64,000 nucleotides of DNA from Haematobia irritans. Taxonomy: Eukaryota > Arthropoda > Insecta > Diptera > Muscidae. A program made the translations under genes and the position numbers. Shown here in pieces: positions 10,721 through 22,734 of the stretch. The stretch is taken from NCBI RefSeq assembly GCF_050003625.1, contig NC_134398.1, positions 25,389,211 through 25,453,210 on the forward strand, given 5' to 3'. Position 1 is the stretch's first letter. Each line of letters starts with the position of its first letter. The notes beneath the pieces were generated by a model. That model was not told where the DNA came from, did no database searches, and saw only the letters and a program-made list of their open reading frames with translations.

Positions 10721-12063
10721 AGAAAATTCTAAAGTAGGGCGGGGCCGACTATATTATACCCTGCACCACTTTGTAGATCTAAATTTTCGATACCATATCA
10801 CATCCGTCAAATGTGTTGCGTGCTATATATAAAGGTTTGTCCCAAATATATACATTTAAATATCACTCGATCTGGACAGAATTTGATAGACTTCCACAAA
10901 ATCTATAGAATCAAAATTTAAGTCGGCTAATGCACTAGGGTAGAACACAATGTTAGTTAAAAAAAATATGGGAACATTCAAATATGAAGCAATTTTAAGG
11001 AAACTTCGCAAAAGTTTATTAATGATTTATCGCTCGATATATACGTATTAGAAGTTTAGGAAAGTTAGAGTCATTTTTACAAATTTCGACTAAGCAGTGG
11101 CGATTTTACAAGGCAAATGTTGGTATTTTGACCATTTTTGTCGAAATCAGAAAAACATATATATGGGAGCTATATCTAAATCTGAACCGATTTCAACCAA
11201 ATTTGGCGCGCATAGCAACAATGCTAATTCTACTCCCTGTGCAAAATTTCAACTAAATCGGAGTTATCAATTGGCCTCTGTGGTCATATGAGTGTAAATC
11301 GGGCGAAAGCTATATATGGGAGCTATATCTAAATCTGAACCGATTTCAACCAAATTTGGCACGCACAGCTACAAAGCTAATTCCACTCCCTGTGCAAAAT
11401 ATCAACTAAATCGGACCAAAAAATTGACCTCTGTGGTCATATGAGTGTAAATCGGCCGAAAGCTATATATTGGAGCTATATATAAATCTGAACCGATTTC
11501 AACCAAATTTTGCACGCATAGCTACAATGCTAATTCTACTCCCTGTGCAAAATTTCAACTAAACCGGAGCAAAAAATTAGCCTCTGTGGTCATATGAGTG
11601 TAAATCGGGCGAAAGCTATATATGGGAGCTATATCTAAATCTGAACCAATTTCAACCAAATTTGGTACGCATAGCTACAATGCTAATTCTACTCCCTGTG
11701 CAAAATTTCAACCTAATTGGGGTAAAACTCTGGCTTCTGGGACCGTATGAGTCCATATCGGGCGAAAGATATATATGGGAGCTATATCTAAATCTTAACC
11801 GATTTCTTCCAAAATCAATAGGGATCTATTCTGAGCCAAAACACATACTTGTGCCAAATTTGAAGTCGATTGGACTAAAACTGCGACCTAGACTTTGATT
11901 ACAAAAATGTTTTCACGGACAGACGGACATCGCTATATCGACTCAAGAGCCCTGAGCATTTTTGCCAAAGACACCATGTGTCTATCTCGTCTCCTTCTGG
12001 GTGTTGCAAACATATGCACTAACTTATAATACCCTGTTCCACAATGTGGAGCAGGGTATAAAA
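10721..12063 (+). mobile_element. Family C element, complete copy
   Basis: The 5' end carries GTAGGGCGGGGCCGACTATA and TTATACCCTGCACCAC. The 3' end carries a perfect-looking hairpin, AATACCCTGTTCCACA and TGTGGAGCAGGGTATAAAAA. In between are about four units of roughly 155 bp, each with ATATGGGAGCTATATC, AATCTGAACCGATTTCAACC and CATATGAGTGTAAATCGGGC. A CACGGACAGACGGACATCGC segment precedes the 3' end. No transposase is encoded, so it is non-autonomous. I cannot place it in a named superfamily. Open frames of 64-97 residues follow the repeat units and are not genes. Confidence 0.8.
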
Positions 12064-12130
12064 ATTTGGAATAAAATATATAGGAATAAAATTTTGCAAA
12101 CATTTTCTATAGGAATAACATTTAAAAAAA
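12064..12130 (-). repeat. 30-bp array remnant
   Basis: About two degenerate units (TTTGCAAACATTTTCTATAGG) lie between the family C element and the SINE. Confidence 0.7.
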
Positions 12131-12450
12131 TTTATAGAGGAGCCACCGTCGTGCAATGGTTAGCATACCCGCCTTGCATACACAAGGTCGTGGGTTCGAT
12201 TAATGCTTCGACCGAACACAAAAAAGTTTTTCAGCGGTGGGTTATCCCACTTTAGTAATGCTGGTGACATTTCTGAAGGTTTCAAAGCTTCTCTAAGTGG
12301 TTTCACCATGTGGTACCCCGTTCGGACTCGGCTACAAAAAGGAGGGGTCGTGTCATTGAGCTTAACATGGAATCGGGCAGCACTCAGTGATAAGAGAGAA
12401 GTTCACCAATGTGGTATCACAATGGACTGAATAGTCTAAGTGAGCCTGAT
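12131..12450 (+). mobile_element. tRNA-derived SINE with LINE-like tail
   Basis: The head has tRNA-like promoter boxes: A box region CAATGGTTAGCATACC and B box GGTCGTGGGTTCGATTAATG. The body contains CAGCGGTGGGTTATCCC and TGGTTTCACCATGTGGTACC. The tail, GTGGTATCACAATGGACTGA then ATAGTCTAAGTGAGCCTGA, is almost identical to the 3' end of the LINE at 17606-18345. SINEs commonly borrow their partner LINE's 3' end. Sits inside the reverse array. No clear target duplication was found. Confidence 0.85.
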
Positions 12451-13095
12451 AAAAAAAATTTTCAGAAAATTTTCTATAGAATTAAAATCTTGAGAACATT
12501 TTCTAAATATATAATTAAAATTTTGAAAAAAATTTCTATAGAAATAAAATGTTGACAAAATTTTCTATAGAAATAAAAATGTTGACAAAATTTTCTATAG
12601 AAATAAAATTTTGACAAAATTTTCTATAGAATTAAATTTTTGACTAAATTTTCTATAGAAATAACATTTTGACATAATTGTCTATAGAATTAAAATTTTG
12701 ACAAAATCTATAGAAATGAAAGTTTGATAAAATTTTGCGAAAATTTTCTATAGAAATAAAATTGTGCGAAAATTTTCTATAGAATTAAAATTTTGAGAAA
12801 ATTTTCTATAGAAATAAACTTTTGACAAAATTTTCCATAGAAATAAAATTTTGACAAAATTTGCTATAGAAATAAACTTTTGGCAAAATTTTCTACAGAA
12901 ATAAAATTGTGGGAAATTTTCTATAGAAATAAAATTTTGGAAAAAATTTCTATAGAAATAAAATTTTGGGAATATTTTCTATAGAAATAAATATTTGAGA
13001 TAATTTTGTATAACAATAAAATTTGGTAAAATTTTTTATAAAAATAAAATTTTAACAAAATTTTCTGTAAAAATAAAATTTTCAAATAAAATGTT
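12451..13095 (-). repeat. 30-bp tandem array, opposite orientation
   Basis: About 20 units of the reverse-complement form, many with the clean TTTTCTATAGAAATAAAATT core. It continues the array broken by the SINE. Confidence 0.93.
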
Positions 13096-13590
13096 AAAAT
13101 TTAATAATTTGCACTTGTAGTTTCGTTAATGCATGGTTTTAAGCTGATATCAAAAACAACAATAATAATTGAAGAGAACCAACAATAACAAACAAAACGA
13201 ATAAAGATAAAGGAAGCACACTAAAAAAACCCGCCAGCTACATTCAAATCGATGATTTGAGTTTGGCAAAGGAAAAGAGATATGCTTGCAAATTTGTTTA
13301 GGCAGTAGCCGACTATCAAACTTTTTTTCGGAAAGTTCAAGTGTAGTTCACTTTGGGTTGGGTGAATTACAAGAATTTATTCTGATAATTGGTTGATAGT
13401 TTTGCTGTAAGTAGAGGATGCTGATGAGGAATGTGTTAATTCCGGAACAGCTGTACATCCAACCATCTTGCAGTCTATAGGGCTTTGCCCAAAATAAATT
13501 TGACAAACATTCTTTTCTTCTGTTGGTTACTCTACTCTTGTAGTTTAGTCAATACAATGGTTTTAAAGCTGATATCAAAACAAAAAATAT
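13096..13590 (-). mobile_element. Inverted-repeat element, rearranged copy
   Basis: Both ends carry the family's outer sequence (GTAGTTT, then TGGTTTTAAGCTGATATCAA) but in the same orientation. The middle has GTAGAGGATGCTGATGAGG, TCTATAGGGCTTTGCCC and TTTGACAAACATTCTTTTC, matching 61340-61470. Array sequence lies on both sides. Confidence 0.75.
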
Positions 13591-14174
13591 GAAATAAAAT
13601 TTTTAGAAAATTTTCTACCGAAATAAATTTTTAGAAAATTTTCTACAGAAATAAATTTTTGAGAAAATTTTCTATAAAAATAAAATTTTTGCGAAAATTT
13701 TCTATTGAAATAAAATTTTGATAACATTTTCTAAAGAAAAAAATTTTTGCAAATATTTCTTATAGAAATAAAATTTTGAGAAAATTTTCTATAGAAATAA
13801 AATTTTTCCAAAATTTGCTATATAAATAAAATTTTGAGAAAATTTTCTATAGAATTAAAATTTTGAGAAAATTATCTATAGAATTAAAATTTTGAGAAAA
13901 TTTTCTATAGAAATATAATTTTGAGAAAATTTTCCACAGAAATAAAATTTTGTATATAAATACAATTTACACAAAATTATCTATAGAAATAAAATTTTGT
14001 AAAGATACATTTTCTAAAGAAAGAAAATTTTTGCGAAAATTTCTTATAGAAATAAAATTTTGCGAAAATTTTCTATAGAAATAAAATTTTGCGAAAATTT
14101 TCTATAGAAATAAAATTTTGAGAAAATTTTCTATTGAAATAAAATTTTGAGAAAATTTTCTATAGAAATAAATA
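13591..14174 (-). repeat. 30-bp tandem array, opposite orientation
   Basis: About 19 units, with GAGAAAATTTTCTATAG the most common variant. It ends where the family B terminal hairpin starts. Confidence 0.93.
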
Positions 14175-15360
<1,186 letters not shown>

Positions 15361-15689
15361 TTGTTGTTTTTAGGTACATTTGAACAAGCTCTTCACTTGT
15401 ATGTTAACATTTTTGCATTTTACACAAGGACTATTCAGAAAATTGCGAAATAAAACAGACAAAAATTCCACATCTCCATTTGAATTTGCATGACAGTGTT
15501 ACCACATTGACAATTATGTACTTTGCCTGAGTTCACTGCACTGGTAATACTAAACAACTGTTGCGTACATGTGGCATTGTTTCATTAAAATATTGAATAC
15601 AGGGTGCTTCATAATAAATTAATTGTATTTTCTGATGGCGGTAAAATTATATACTGGATGTATCATAACAGTACGATTATTTCAATCGT

Positions 15690-15785
15690 TAGACGTCATT
15701 GCGTTAGCTCAGTCGTTGGTGCGGTGTGCTAAGGCGAACGATTATACGTGTAAAACAGAATACTCGGGTTCAAGTCATGGTGGAG
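15690..15785 (+). mobile_element. tRNA-like SINE head
   Basis: TTAGCTCAGTCGTTGGTGCG is a good A box region and CTCGGGTTCAAGTCATGG a good B box. The spacing is a little longer than a tRNA gene and no clean acceptor stem closes, so it is a SINE rather than a tRNA. It resembles the sequence at 20125-20222. An AT-rich tail follows to about 15910. Confidence 0.65.
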
Positions 15786-15914
15786 AAAATAATTTTAGAT
15801 AAAAAAATGATTATTTTGTATTTTAAATGTATTGTAAAAATTAAAACATGTAAAATAGTGTGCACAACATGATTACTGTGAAGAGTTTACAAAAATGAAA
15901 TTTATTTTATTTTT

Positions 15915-16565
15915 ATACCCTCCACCATAGGGTGTATTAACTTTGTCATTCCGTTGGTAACACATCGAAATATTGCTCTAAGACCCCATAAAGTATATAT
16001 ATTCTGGGTTGTGGTGAAATTCTGAGTCGATCAAAGAATGCCCGTCCGTCTGTTGAAATCACGCTAACTTCCGAACGAAACAAGCTATCGTCTTGAAACT
16101 TTTCACAAGTAGTTGTTATTGATGTAGGTCGGATGGTATTGAAAATGGCCATATCGGACCACTTTTACGTATAGCCCCCATATAAACGAATCCCCAGATT
16201 TGACCTCCGGAGCCTAGGAGGAGCAAAAATCAACCGATTAGTTTGGAATTTGGTACGTGGTGTTAAAAACCATGCAAAAATTGGTCTATATCGGTCCATA
16301 TTATATATAGCCCCCATATAAACCGACCGTCAGATTTGATCTCCAGAACCTCTTGAAGGATCAAAATACATCCGGTCCACAATTACATATAGCCGCCATA
16401 TAGATCGATTCCCAGATTTGACATCCGGAAACTCTTGGAGGAGCACAATTCGTTTGAAATTTGGTACATTGTGTTAGTATATGGCCGCTAACAGCTATGC
16501 AAAAATTGGTCCTTATCGGTGTTTAGTTATATATAGCCGATGGCCAATCACATAAAAATTGGTCC
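15915..16565 (-). repeat. Family A repeat, 3' part
   Basis: Begins with TTATACCCTCCACCATAGGG, then ATTCCGTTGGTAACACATCG and GCTCTAAGACCCCATAAAG, the reverse of the 3' end at 41080-41225. Four internal units follow. It is truncated where the array begins. Confidence 0.8.
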
Positions 16566-16567
16566 AT

Positions 16568-17605
16568 ATCGCTAAAAATAATCTACCAAAACTTTATTTC
16601 TATAGAAAATTATGTCAAAATTTTTTACTATAGACAATTTTTTAAAAATTGTATACTATAGAAAGTTGTCAAAATTTTATTTCCATAGAAAACTTTGTCA
16701 AAATTTTATTTCTATAGAAAATTTTGTCAAAATATTATTTATATAGAAAATTTTGCCAAAATTTTATTTCTATAAATTTTTTTCCAAGTTTTATTTCTAT
16801 AGAAAATTTTGTCCAAGTTTTATTTCTATAGGAAATTTTGTCAATATTGTATTTCTATAGAATATTTTATCAAAATTTTATTACTATAGAAAGTTTTGTC
16901 AAAATTTTATTTCTATAGAAATTTTTGTCAAAATTTTATTTCTATAGAAAATTTTGTCAAAATGTTATTTATATAGAAAATTTTGTCAAAATTTTATTTC
17001 TATAAATTTTTTTTCCAAGTTTTCTTTCTATAAGAAATTTTGTCCAAGTTTTATTTCTATAAGAATTTTTTTTTTTTCAAAATTTTATTTCTATAGAAAA
17101 CTTTGTCAAAATTTTATTTCTATAGAAAATTTTGTCAAAATTTTATTTCTACAGAAAATGTTGTCAAGATTTTATTTCTATAGAAAATTTTATCAAAATT
17201 TTATTACTATAGAAAGTTTTGTCAAAATTTTATTTCTATAGAAAACTTTGTCAAAATTATATTTCTACAGAAAATTTTGTCAAAATTGTATTTCTATAGA
17301 AAATTTTGTCAAAATGTTATTTATATAGGAAATTTTGTCAAAATTTTATTTCTATTACAATTTGTTTTTCCAAGTTTTATTTCTATGAGAAATTTTGACC
17401 AAGTTTTATTTCTATAGGAAATTTTGTCAATATTTTATTTCTATACAAAATTTTGTCAAAATTTTACTACTATAGAAAGTTTTGTCAAATTTTTATTTCT
17501 ATAGAAAATGTCAAAATTGTAATACTATAGAAAGTTTTGTCAAAAATTTATTTCTATATAAAACTTTGTCAAAATTTTATTTCTATAATTTTTTTCCAAG
17601 TTTTA
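16568..17605 (+). repeat. 30-bp tandem array with conserved left edge
   Basis: Starts with AAAAATAATCTACCAAAA, also found at the start of the arrays at 45698 and 51886. Then about 34 units of the 30-bp repeat, with a local variant that contains TTTTTCCAAGTTTTATTTC. It ends at the 12-bp target duplicated by the LINE. Confidence 0.92.
17594..17605 (+). other. Target site duplication of the LINE, left copy
   Basis: TTCCAAGTTTTA here is repeated exactly at 18346-18357, directly flanking the LINE. The array sequence reads on across the two copies. Confidence 0.9.
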
Positions 17606-18345
17606 AACGGCCATCGACTGCCGAAAATCTCTCAATGAGATGGCTGAGCAGTACAATATTCACCTAATATGGGTGCCTGGCCATAGGAACATACCGGGGA
17701 ACTGCGAAGCAGATGAGCTAGCAAGGCTAGGAACTACCTTACATATTCCAGGGGAACTAGAATCTGTTGGTATGCCTCTGGCTACCTGCAAGCTCTTACT
17801 GCGTGAGAAGGCTGTCATGATGGCAAATGTTCGATGGGAGAATTGTAAGGGTTGTAACGACACCAAGCAAATATGGCCCCATTTAAACTTAAACCGCACA
17901 CTAGATATGCTAGTGTTCTCGAGACGCCAGGTATCACTCCTGATATCTGCTATAACGGGTCGCTGCCTGATAGGCGATTTTGCAAAAACTATTGATGCGA
18001 AGTATAATGACTATTGTATGAGCTGTCATGATGCGGAGGAAAAGGAATCAATAAAACACCTCTTGTGTGAGTGTCCTGCATTTTGTGTAAGGCGTAAGCA
18101 AATTTTAGGGGCATATAGCTTCAGATTACTGGCGGACCTGGAAAACGTTAACTTAAGCAGTCTGCTAATGTTTTTGGAACAATCTGGTTGGTTCAACAGA
18201 AGAAAATAATCGAGAAGGTTCAACGGTTAAAACTAGAAGTGCCCATATGCTATAGGTACTTTTAGTTAATGTGGTATCACGATGGACTGAATAGTCTAAG
18301 TGAGCCTGAATCTTAATCGGGCTGCCACTTTAACCTAACCTAACC
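17606..18345 (+). mobile_element. 5'-truncated non-LTR retrotransposon with RNase H
   Basis: A 740-bp insertion into the array with a perfect 12-bp target duplication. It keeps the end of ORF2 and the 3' untranslated tail, ending in short TAACC repeats. Loss of the 5' part and this tail fit target-primed reverse transcription. The presence of RNase H points to the I/LOA/R1-type groups rather than Jockey; a finer call is not possible here. Confidence 0.92.
17607..18209 (+). pseudogene. LINE ORF2 C-terminus: RNase H end and zinc knuckle
   Basis: The open frame starts within ORF2 (IDCRKSLNEM...) and runs about 200 codons to TAA. The RNase H C-terminal motif IWVPGHRNIPGNCEADELAR shows the late conserved His and Asp. 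Near the end, CMSCHDAEEKESIKHLLCEC has the C-x2-C-x(8-9)-H-x4-C spacing of the cysteine-rich domain of such ORF2 proteins. The reverse transcriptase and endonuclease are missing because of 5' truncation. No stops or frameshifts, suggesting a fairly young insertion. It is not functional alone. Confidence 0.88.
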
Positions 18346-18455
18346 TTCCAAGTTTTATTTCTATAGGACATTTTGCCAATATTTTATTTCTATAGAAAAT
18401 TTTGTCAAAATTTTATTACTATAGAAAGTTTTGTCAAAATTGTATTTCTTTTATA
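18346..18455 (+). repeat. 30-bp array, continued, with right target duplication
   Basis: The first 12 bases (18346-18357) are the right copy of the LINE target duplication. About three array units follow. Confidence 0.9.
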
Positions 18456-18468
18456 AATGTATATGATT

Positions 18469-19151
18469 TAGGGCAGTCATTCGGGATTGATTTCTAAAAA
18501 TCTCGGGATTCGAGATTGAAAAAAATTTCGGGATTCTTTAAATATTTTAATTAATAACAATCTACAGCGCCAAAAAATTGTTGTACATTAAACCAGTTAG
18601 TTTAATTAAATTTTATTAACAAAAACAAAAGAAGATAAGAGTATATTAAATTGCTTTTTAAATTACTATCATACTTAAGAAACACTTAGTCCAACTCAAT
18701 ATTGTGAAGAAAAGAAACACAACAATATTATGACAAAATTAATAAAAAAAGGCATTCTATATCGCTATCCTACTCAGCAAACTATTTTAAGGATTAGATT
18801 AGATTAGCCGTGTTTTCGTATACTTGTGATAATCCTTTTTTAATTCATCGATTTAGGTAAAAATATCATGGCATCCAAATTTAATTAAACGCAATCTTGT
18901 CATATTTTCGATGGCCATCTTATAATTGCTTTTTATTTTATTTTATTTTATGTGCACGAATTCCATTTCACATGAACTCATTATTTGAAGGGCCTTATCG
19001 TTTACTTCGATTTTTGATGAAATTGTGCTGTTTAGTATACCTCTCGTATAATAAATTCTTACTCAAGGTGTACCATAAATGATTATTAACTCAATTTGTC
19101 AATTTGGATTCAAAATAAAAATCCCGGGATTTATCCCGTGTGACTGCCCTA
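18469..19151. mobile_element. hAT-like MITE, 683 bp
   Basis: Terminal inverted repeats TAGGGCAGTCA and TGACTGCCCTA, with sub-terminal CGGGATT and ATCCCG matches. Flanks ATATGATT (18461-18468) and ATATGAAT (19152-19159) are an 8-bp target duplication with one mismatch, typical of hAT elements. The interior is AT-rich with no transposase. A 61-codon frame at 18897-19082 has no recognisable domain. Confidence 0.85.
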
Positions 19152-19159
19152 ATATGAAT

Positions 19160-19770
19160 ATAAGAAACTTTTTTTCTTATATGCAATAATTGTCTATAAG
19201 AAAAAAAAAAAAAAACGCATATAAGAAAACCAAATGCGAGATTTTCTGAGTTTCTAAGTTCGAGCTTAGCCGCTAAAATCAAAACTGAATATGTAAAAGC
19301 AGAATAAAATTATATAGTTTTGTTTATTTACTTCTTATTTCGGCTTAAGGTTCTTTAAAAAATAATTTGGTTTTGATTAATCATAAAATTTATTTTTCCA
19401 ATATTTCGACTAACATCGTCATTTTTCGATTTAATTAAATCTCACAAAATAATAAAAAATCAATAAACATGTTAAAAATAATAAAAATTTCATCACCGCC
19501 GTTTAATTTTTCTACTTCAATCGATGTTATTTTTGGAAAGTTTTGAAAATTGTGTGCATTATCAATTTTTTGTAGACTTTAAATGGAAAAAACATAGTTA
19601 TACCGAAAATAATAAAATAACAAGTGAGTAAAGTAGAAACCACACCTACTGAATTAGTAAACATAAGCATTTGTGGGATAACATTATGAAAATTAAGGAG
19701 TACTTGTTTATTGTAATTTCATCACAATCTAAACCAAGTATAGTATTAGGAACTATACTTGGTTGTACAC
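19160..19770. other. No gene seen; holds a short dispersed repeat
   Basis: AT-rich. At 19620-19690, CAAGTGAGTAAAGTAGAAAC with GAATTAGTAAACATAAG is repeated at about 29180-29225. Nothing else is supported. Confidence 0.5.
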
Positions 19771-19916
19771 CTACAGAGTTAGGTTAGGTCGATACAGCTC
19801 GATATATCAGGCTCATTAGAACTTCCCTCTTATCACTGAGTGCTGCCAGATTCTATGGTAAGCTCAGTGACGAAAGCCGAGTCCGAATGACGTTCCACAT
19901 TGCAATGAAACCACCT

Positions 19917-20340
19917 ATACCCATAGAAAAAAATCATGGACGGCGTGGTCATTTCGAAACGACCCGTTCATGAAAGTGAAACACACACATGTGTTGTCAA
20001 ACTGAGAACAGATGGGGTCAATCTGACAACGCAAAAATGACACCATACGTTGTCAAAACAACAACCAGCGTTCATGATCTGAAAACGTAATGGTTACGAA
20101 TTTGTAAACAAAATTAAAAAAAGATCCCCGCTACCGTGACTCGAACCTGCGTTGCCTACACGATACACATTAACAGTCGCCTTAGCACATTGCACCAACG
20201 GCGGAGCTGCCATAACAACGTCTAAAGATTATTTTAAGACTTTACATGGCCAAAGAAAAACGATTGCTGTTCATGAAATCGTGAACGCCCGTGGAAATCG
20301 TTTTGATTTCTTGTGAACGCGATTTTTTTCTGTTAGTGTA
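19917..20340. mobile_element. Short element with inverted ends and a tRNA-like core
   Basis: The ends read TACCCATAGAAAAAAATC and, in reverse, TACACTAACAGAAAAAAATC, an imperfect inverted repeat. It contains several CGTTCATGA/TCATGAAC-type short inverted motifs. The boundary is approximate, deduced by comparing the split SINE with the unsplit copy at 12131. Confidence 0.6.
20125..20222 (-). repeat. tRNA-like sequence inside the inserted element
   Basis: In reverse: GCTCCGCCGTTGGTGCAATG (A box region) and CGCAGGTTCGAGTCACGG (B box). It matches 15690-15785 in layout (GTGCTAAGGCGA in both). Probably a SINE head that became part of a larger repeat. Confidence 0.6.
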
Positions 20341-20460
20341 GAGAAGCTTAGGTGAGGATATCCACAGCTGAAAAACGTTTTTGGTGTTTGGTAGAAATGG
20401 GTTTTAACCCACGACCCTTTGTATGCAATGTGGGTATACTAACCATTGCACTACAGAGTT

Positions 20461-20754
20461 AGTAGGTCACTAATATTGAGTTTATTATTAACAAAGCCCT
20501 GTTTGCTGGGTAGTTATGTTTACGTAAAAAATGTTAATGTTTTATTTTTAATAAATTATCTTCAATTTGACAAAAATGATTAACTAATTTGTACAATGTT
20601 GCAATTGCTCAAATATTCTAGTTAATTTTCTAATTTAAATTTTCTTTCATAGTGGGTTCACCTTTTTCTGGGTGTAATTTTCAGCAACAATCATCGAGTA
20701 AGATCGTGTAAGACAATAAGAAAGCCCTTTGCTCAAAATGGGAGAAAAGCATAC
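20461..20754. other. No gene seen
   Basis: AT-rich sequence without recognisable structure. Confidence 0.5.
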
Positions 20755-20930
20755 AATACATACAATCATGTGTTCTATTTATAGAATAGTTTCAAAGGCA
20801 AAAACTAGCACATATATTCAAGAAGTTTAAATTTACCAACTACAGGGTGATTCCTGCTTATTTAATTTATATTAAACGTGGGCTTCGAAAAAATGCACAT
20901 TAAAAGTGTGGTATGGATATACAGTGAACC
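20755..20930 (+). repeat. Dispersed repeat shared with 33575-33735
   Basis: GTGTTCTATTTATAGAATAG, TTTCAAAGGCA, then ACAGGGTGATTCCTGCTTAT and AACGTGGGCTTC occur in the same order in both places. No open frame. Confidence 0.75.
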
Positions 20931-20944
20931 CGCGGTAACGTGAA

Positions 20945-21315
20945 CACGCACTGAAAAAAATGTTTACGCGATATTAAAGATTACGCAACCTCAATTTTGG
21001 GATGCGCAATTTCATTATATTAAAGGCATTTTTTTAAATAATGAAATTTTTATTAAAAGAAAGTTTATAATCTTTGCTTCAAAAATTTTTTTTCATTAAA
21101 TTTAGGACACACACTTTGAAAATTTGCGTCCCTTCGTTAAAAATGCATGTCTTTAAACTAAGGAAAATTTTTCCTTAATGTGAAGAAACACATTTTTGAT
21201 TGAAAGAAATCGTCCTTAAATTAACTGAAATGTTGAATCTTTAGATTTAAGTGATTTAAGCTTCAAATATAGGCTAAGACTTGTTTTGAGGATTTAGGAT
21301 TTTTGGAATTAAGAA
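20945..21315. repeat. CACTGAAAAAAATG-ended repeat with array-edge sequence
   Basis: It starts CACTGAAAAAAATG, like the MITE termini, but its interior differs. Its right part contains GCTTCAAATATAGGCTAAGAC, the reverse complement of the array-edge sequence at 8270. Boundaries are uncertain. Confidence 0.5.
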
Positions 21316-22693
21316 AATATTTATACACTGCGCCACACTGTGGAACAGGGTATTATAAGTTGCATATGTTTGCAACACCCAGAAGGAGACGAGATAGACA
21401 CATGGTGTCTTTGGCAAAAATGTTCAGGGTGGGCTCCTGAGAGACTTTGTAATCAAAGTCTAGGTCGAAGTTTTAGTCCAATCGACTTCAAATTTGGCAC
21501 AAGTATGTGTTTTGGCTCAGAATAGATCCCTATTTATTGTGGAATAAATCGGTTCAGATTTAGATATAGCTCCCATATATATATTTCGCCCGATATGGAT
21601 TTATATGGCCCCAGAAGCCAGAGTTTTACCCTAATTTGCTTAAAATTTTGCACAAGAAGAACAATTAGTACTTTAGTCAAGTGTGAAAAATTTTATTGAA
21701 ATCGGTTCAGATTTAGATATAGCTCCCATATATATCTTTCGCCCGATATGGACTAATACGGTCCCAGAAGACAGAGTTTTACCCCAATTTGGTTGAAATT
21801 TTGCACTAGGAGTACAATTAGTAGTGTAGTCAAGTGTGCCAAATTTTATTGAAATCGGTTCAGATTTAGATATAGCTGCCATATATATCGTTCGCCCGAT
21901 TTACACTCATATGAACACAGAGGCCAATTCTTTGCTCCGATTTAGTTGAAATTTTGCACAGGGAGTAGAATTAGCATTATAGCTATGCGTGCCAAATTTG
22001 GTTGAAATCGGTTCAAATTTAGATATAGCTCCCATATATAGCTTTCGCCCGATTTACACTCATATGACCACAGAGGCCAATTTTTTGCTCCGGTTTAGTT
22101 GAAATTTTGCACAGGGAGTATAATTAGCATTGTAGCTATGCGTGCCAAATTTGGTTGAAATCGGTTCAGAGTTAGATATAGCTCCCATATATAGCTTTCG
22201 CCCGATTTACACTCATATGACCACAGAGGCCAATTTTTTGCTCCAGTTTGGTTGAAATTTTGTACAGGGAGTAGAATTAGCATTATAGCTATGTGTGCCA
22301 AATTTGATTGAAATCGGTTCAGATTTAGATATAGCTTCCATATATCTTTTTCGTCCGATATGGACTTATATGGCCCCAGAAGCCAGATTTTTTTCCCAAT
22401 TTGGTGAAATTTTGCACTAGGAGTACAATTAGTAATATAGTCATGTGTGCCAAATTTGTTTGAAATCGGTTCAGATTTAGATATAGCTCCCATATATATG
22501 TTTTTCCGATTTCGACAAAAAGGGTCAAAATACAAACATTTTCCTTGTAAAATCGCCACTGCTTAATCGAAAAGTTGTAAAAATGACTCTAATTTTCCTA
22601 AACTTCTAATACATATATATCGATCGATAAATCATAAATAAACTTTTGCGAAGTTTCCTTAAAATTGCTTCCGATTTAAATGTTTCCCATATT

Positions 22694-22734
22694 TATACCC
22701 TGCGCCACACTGTGGAACAGGGTATTATAAGTTA
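22694..22734 (-). repeat. Solitary copy of the family C terminal hairpin
   Basis: ATACCCTGCGCCACACTGTG then GAACAGGGTATTATAAGTTA equals the element's own 3' end at 21325-21362, yet here lies in mid-element. Comparison with 10945-10985 shows the surrounding sequence continues on both sides, so about 40 bp was inserted. Confidence 0.75.

Larger units (their letters stand above)
19781..20450 (-). mobile_element. tRNA-derived SINE, reverse, with an insertion
   Basis: In reverse it has the same head as the SINE at 12131 (GGTTAGTATACCCACATTGC; GGGTCGTGGGTTAAAACCC) and the same body (GTTCGGACTCGG as CCGAGTCCGAA). It ends in CCTAACCT like the LINE. Both flanks carry CTACAGAGTT (19771-19780 and 20451-20460), a perfect 10-bp target duplication. 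A second element at about 19917-20340 splits the body. Confidence 0.85.

Noticed and set aside
15690..15785. A real tRNA gene
   Set aside because: Boxes are present, but no closed acceptor stem; the same sequence recurs as a repeat at 20125 in a different context.
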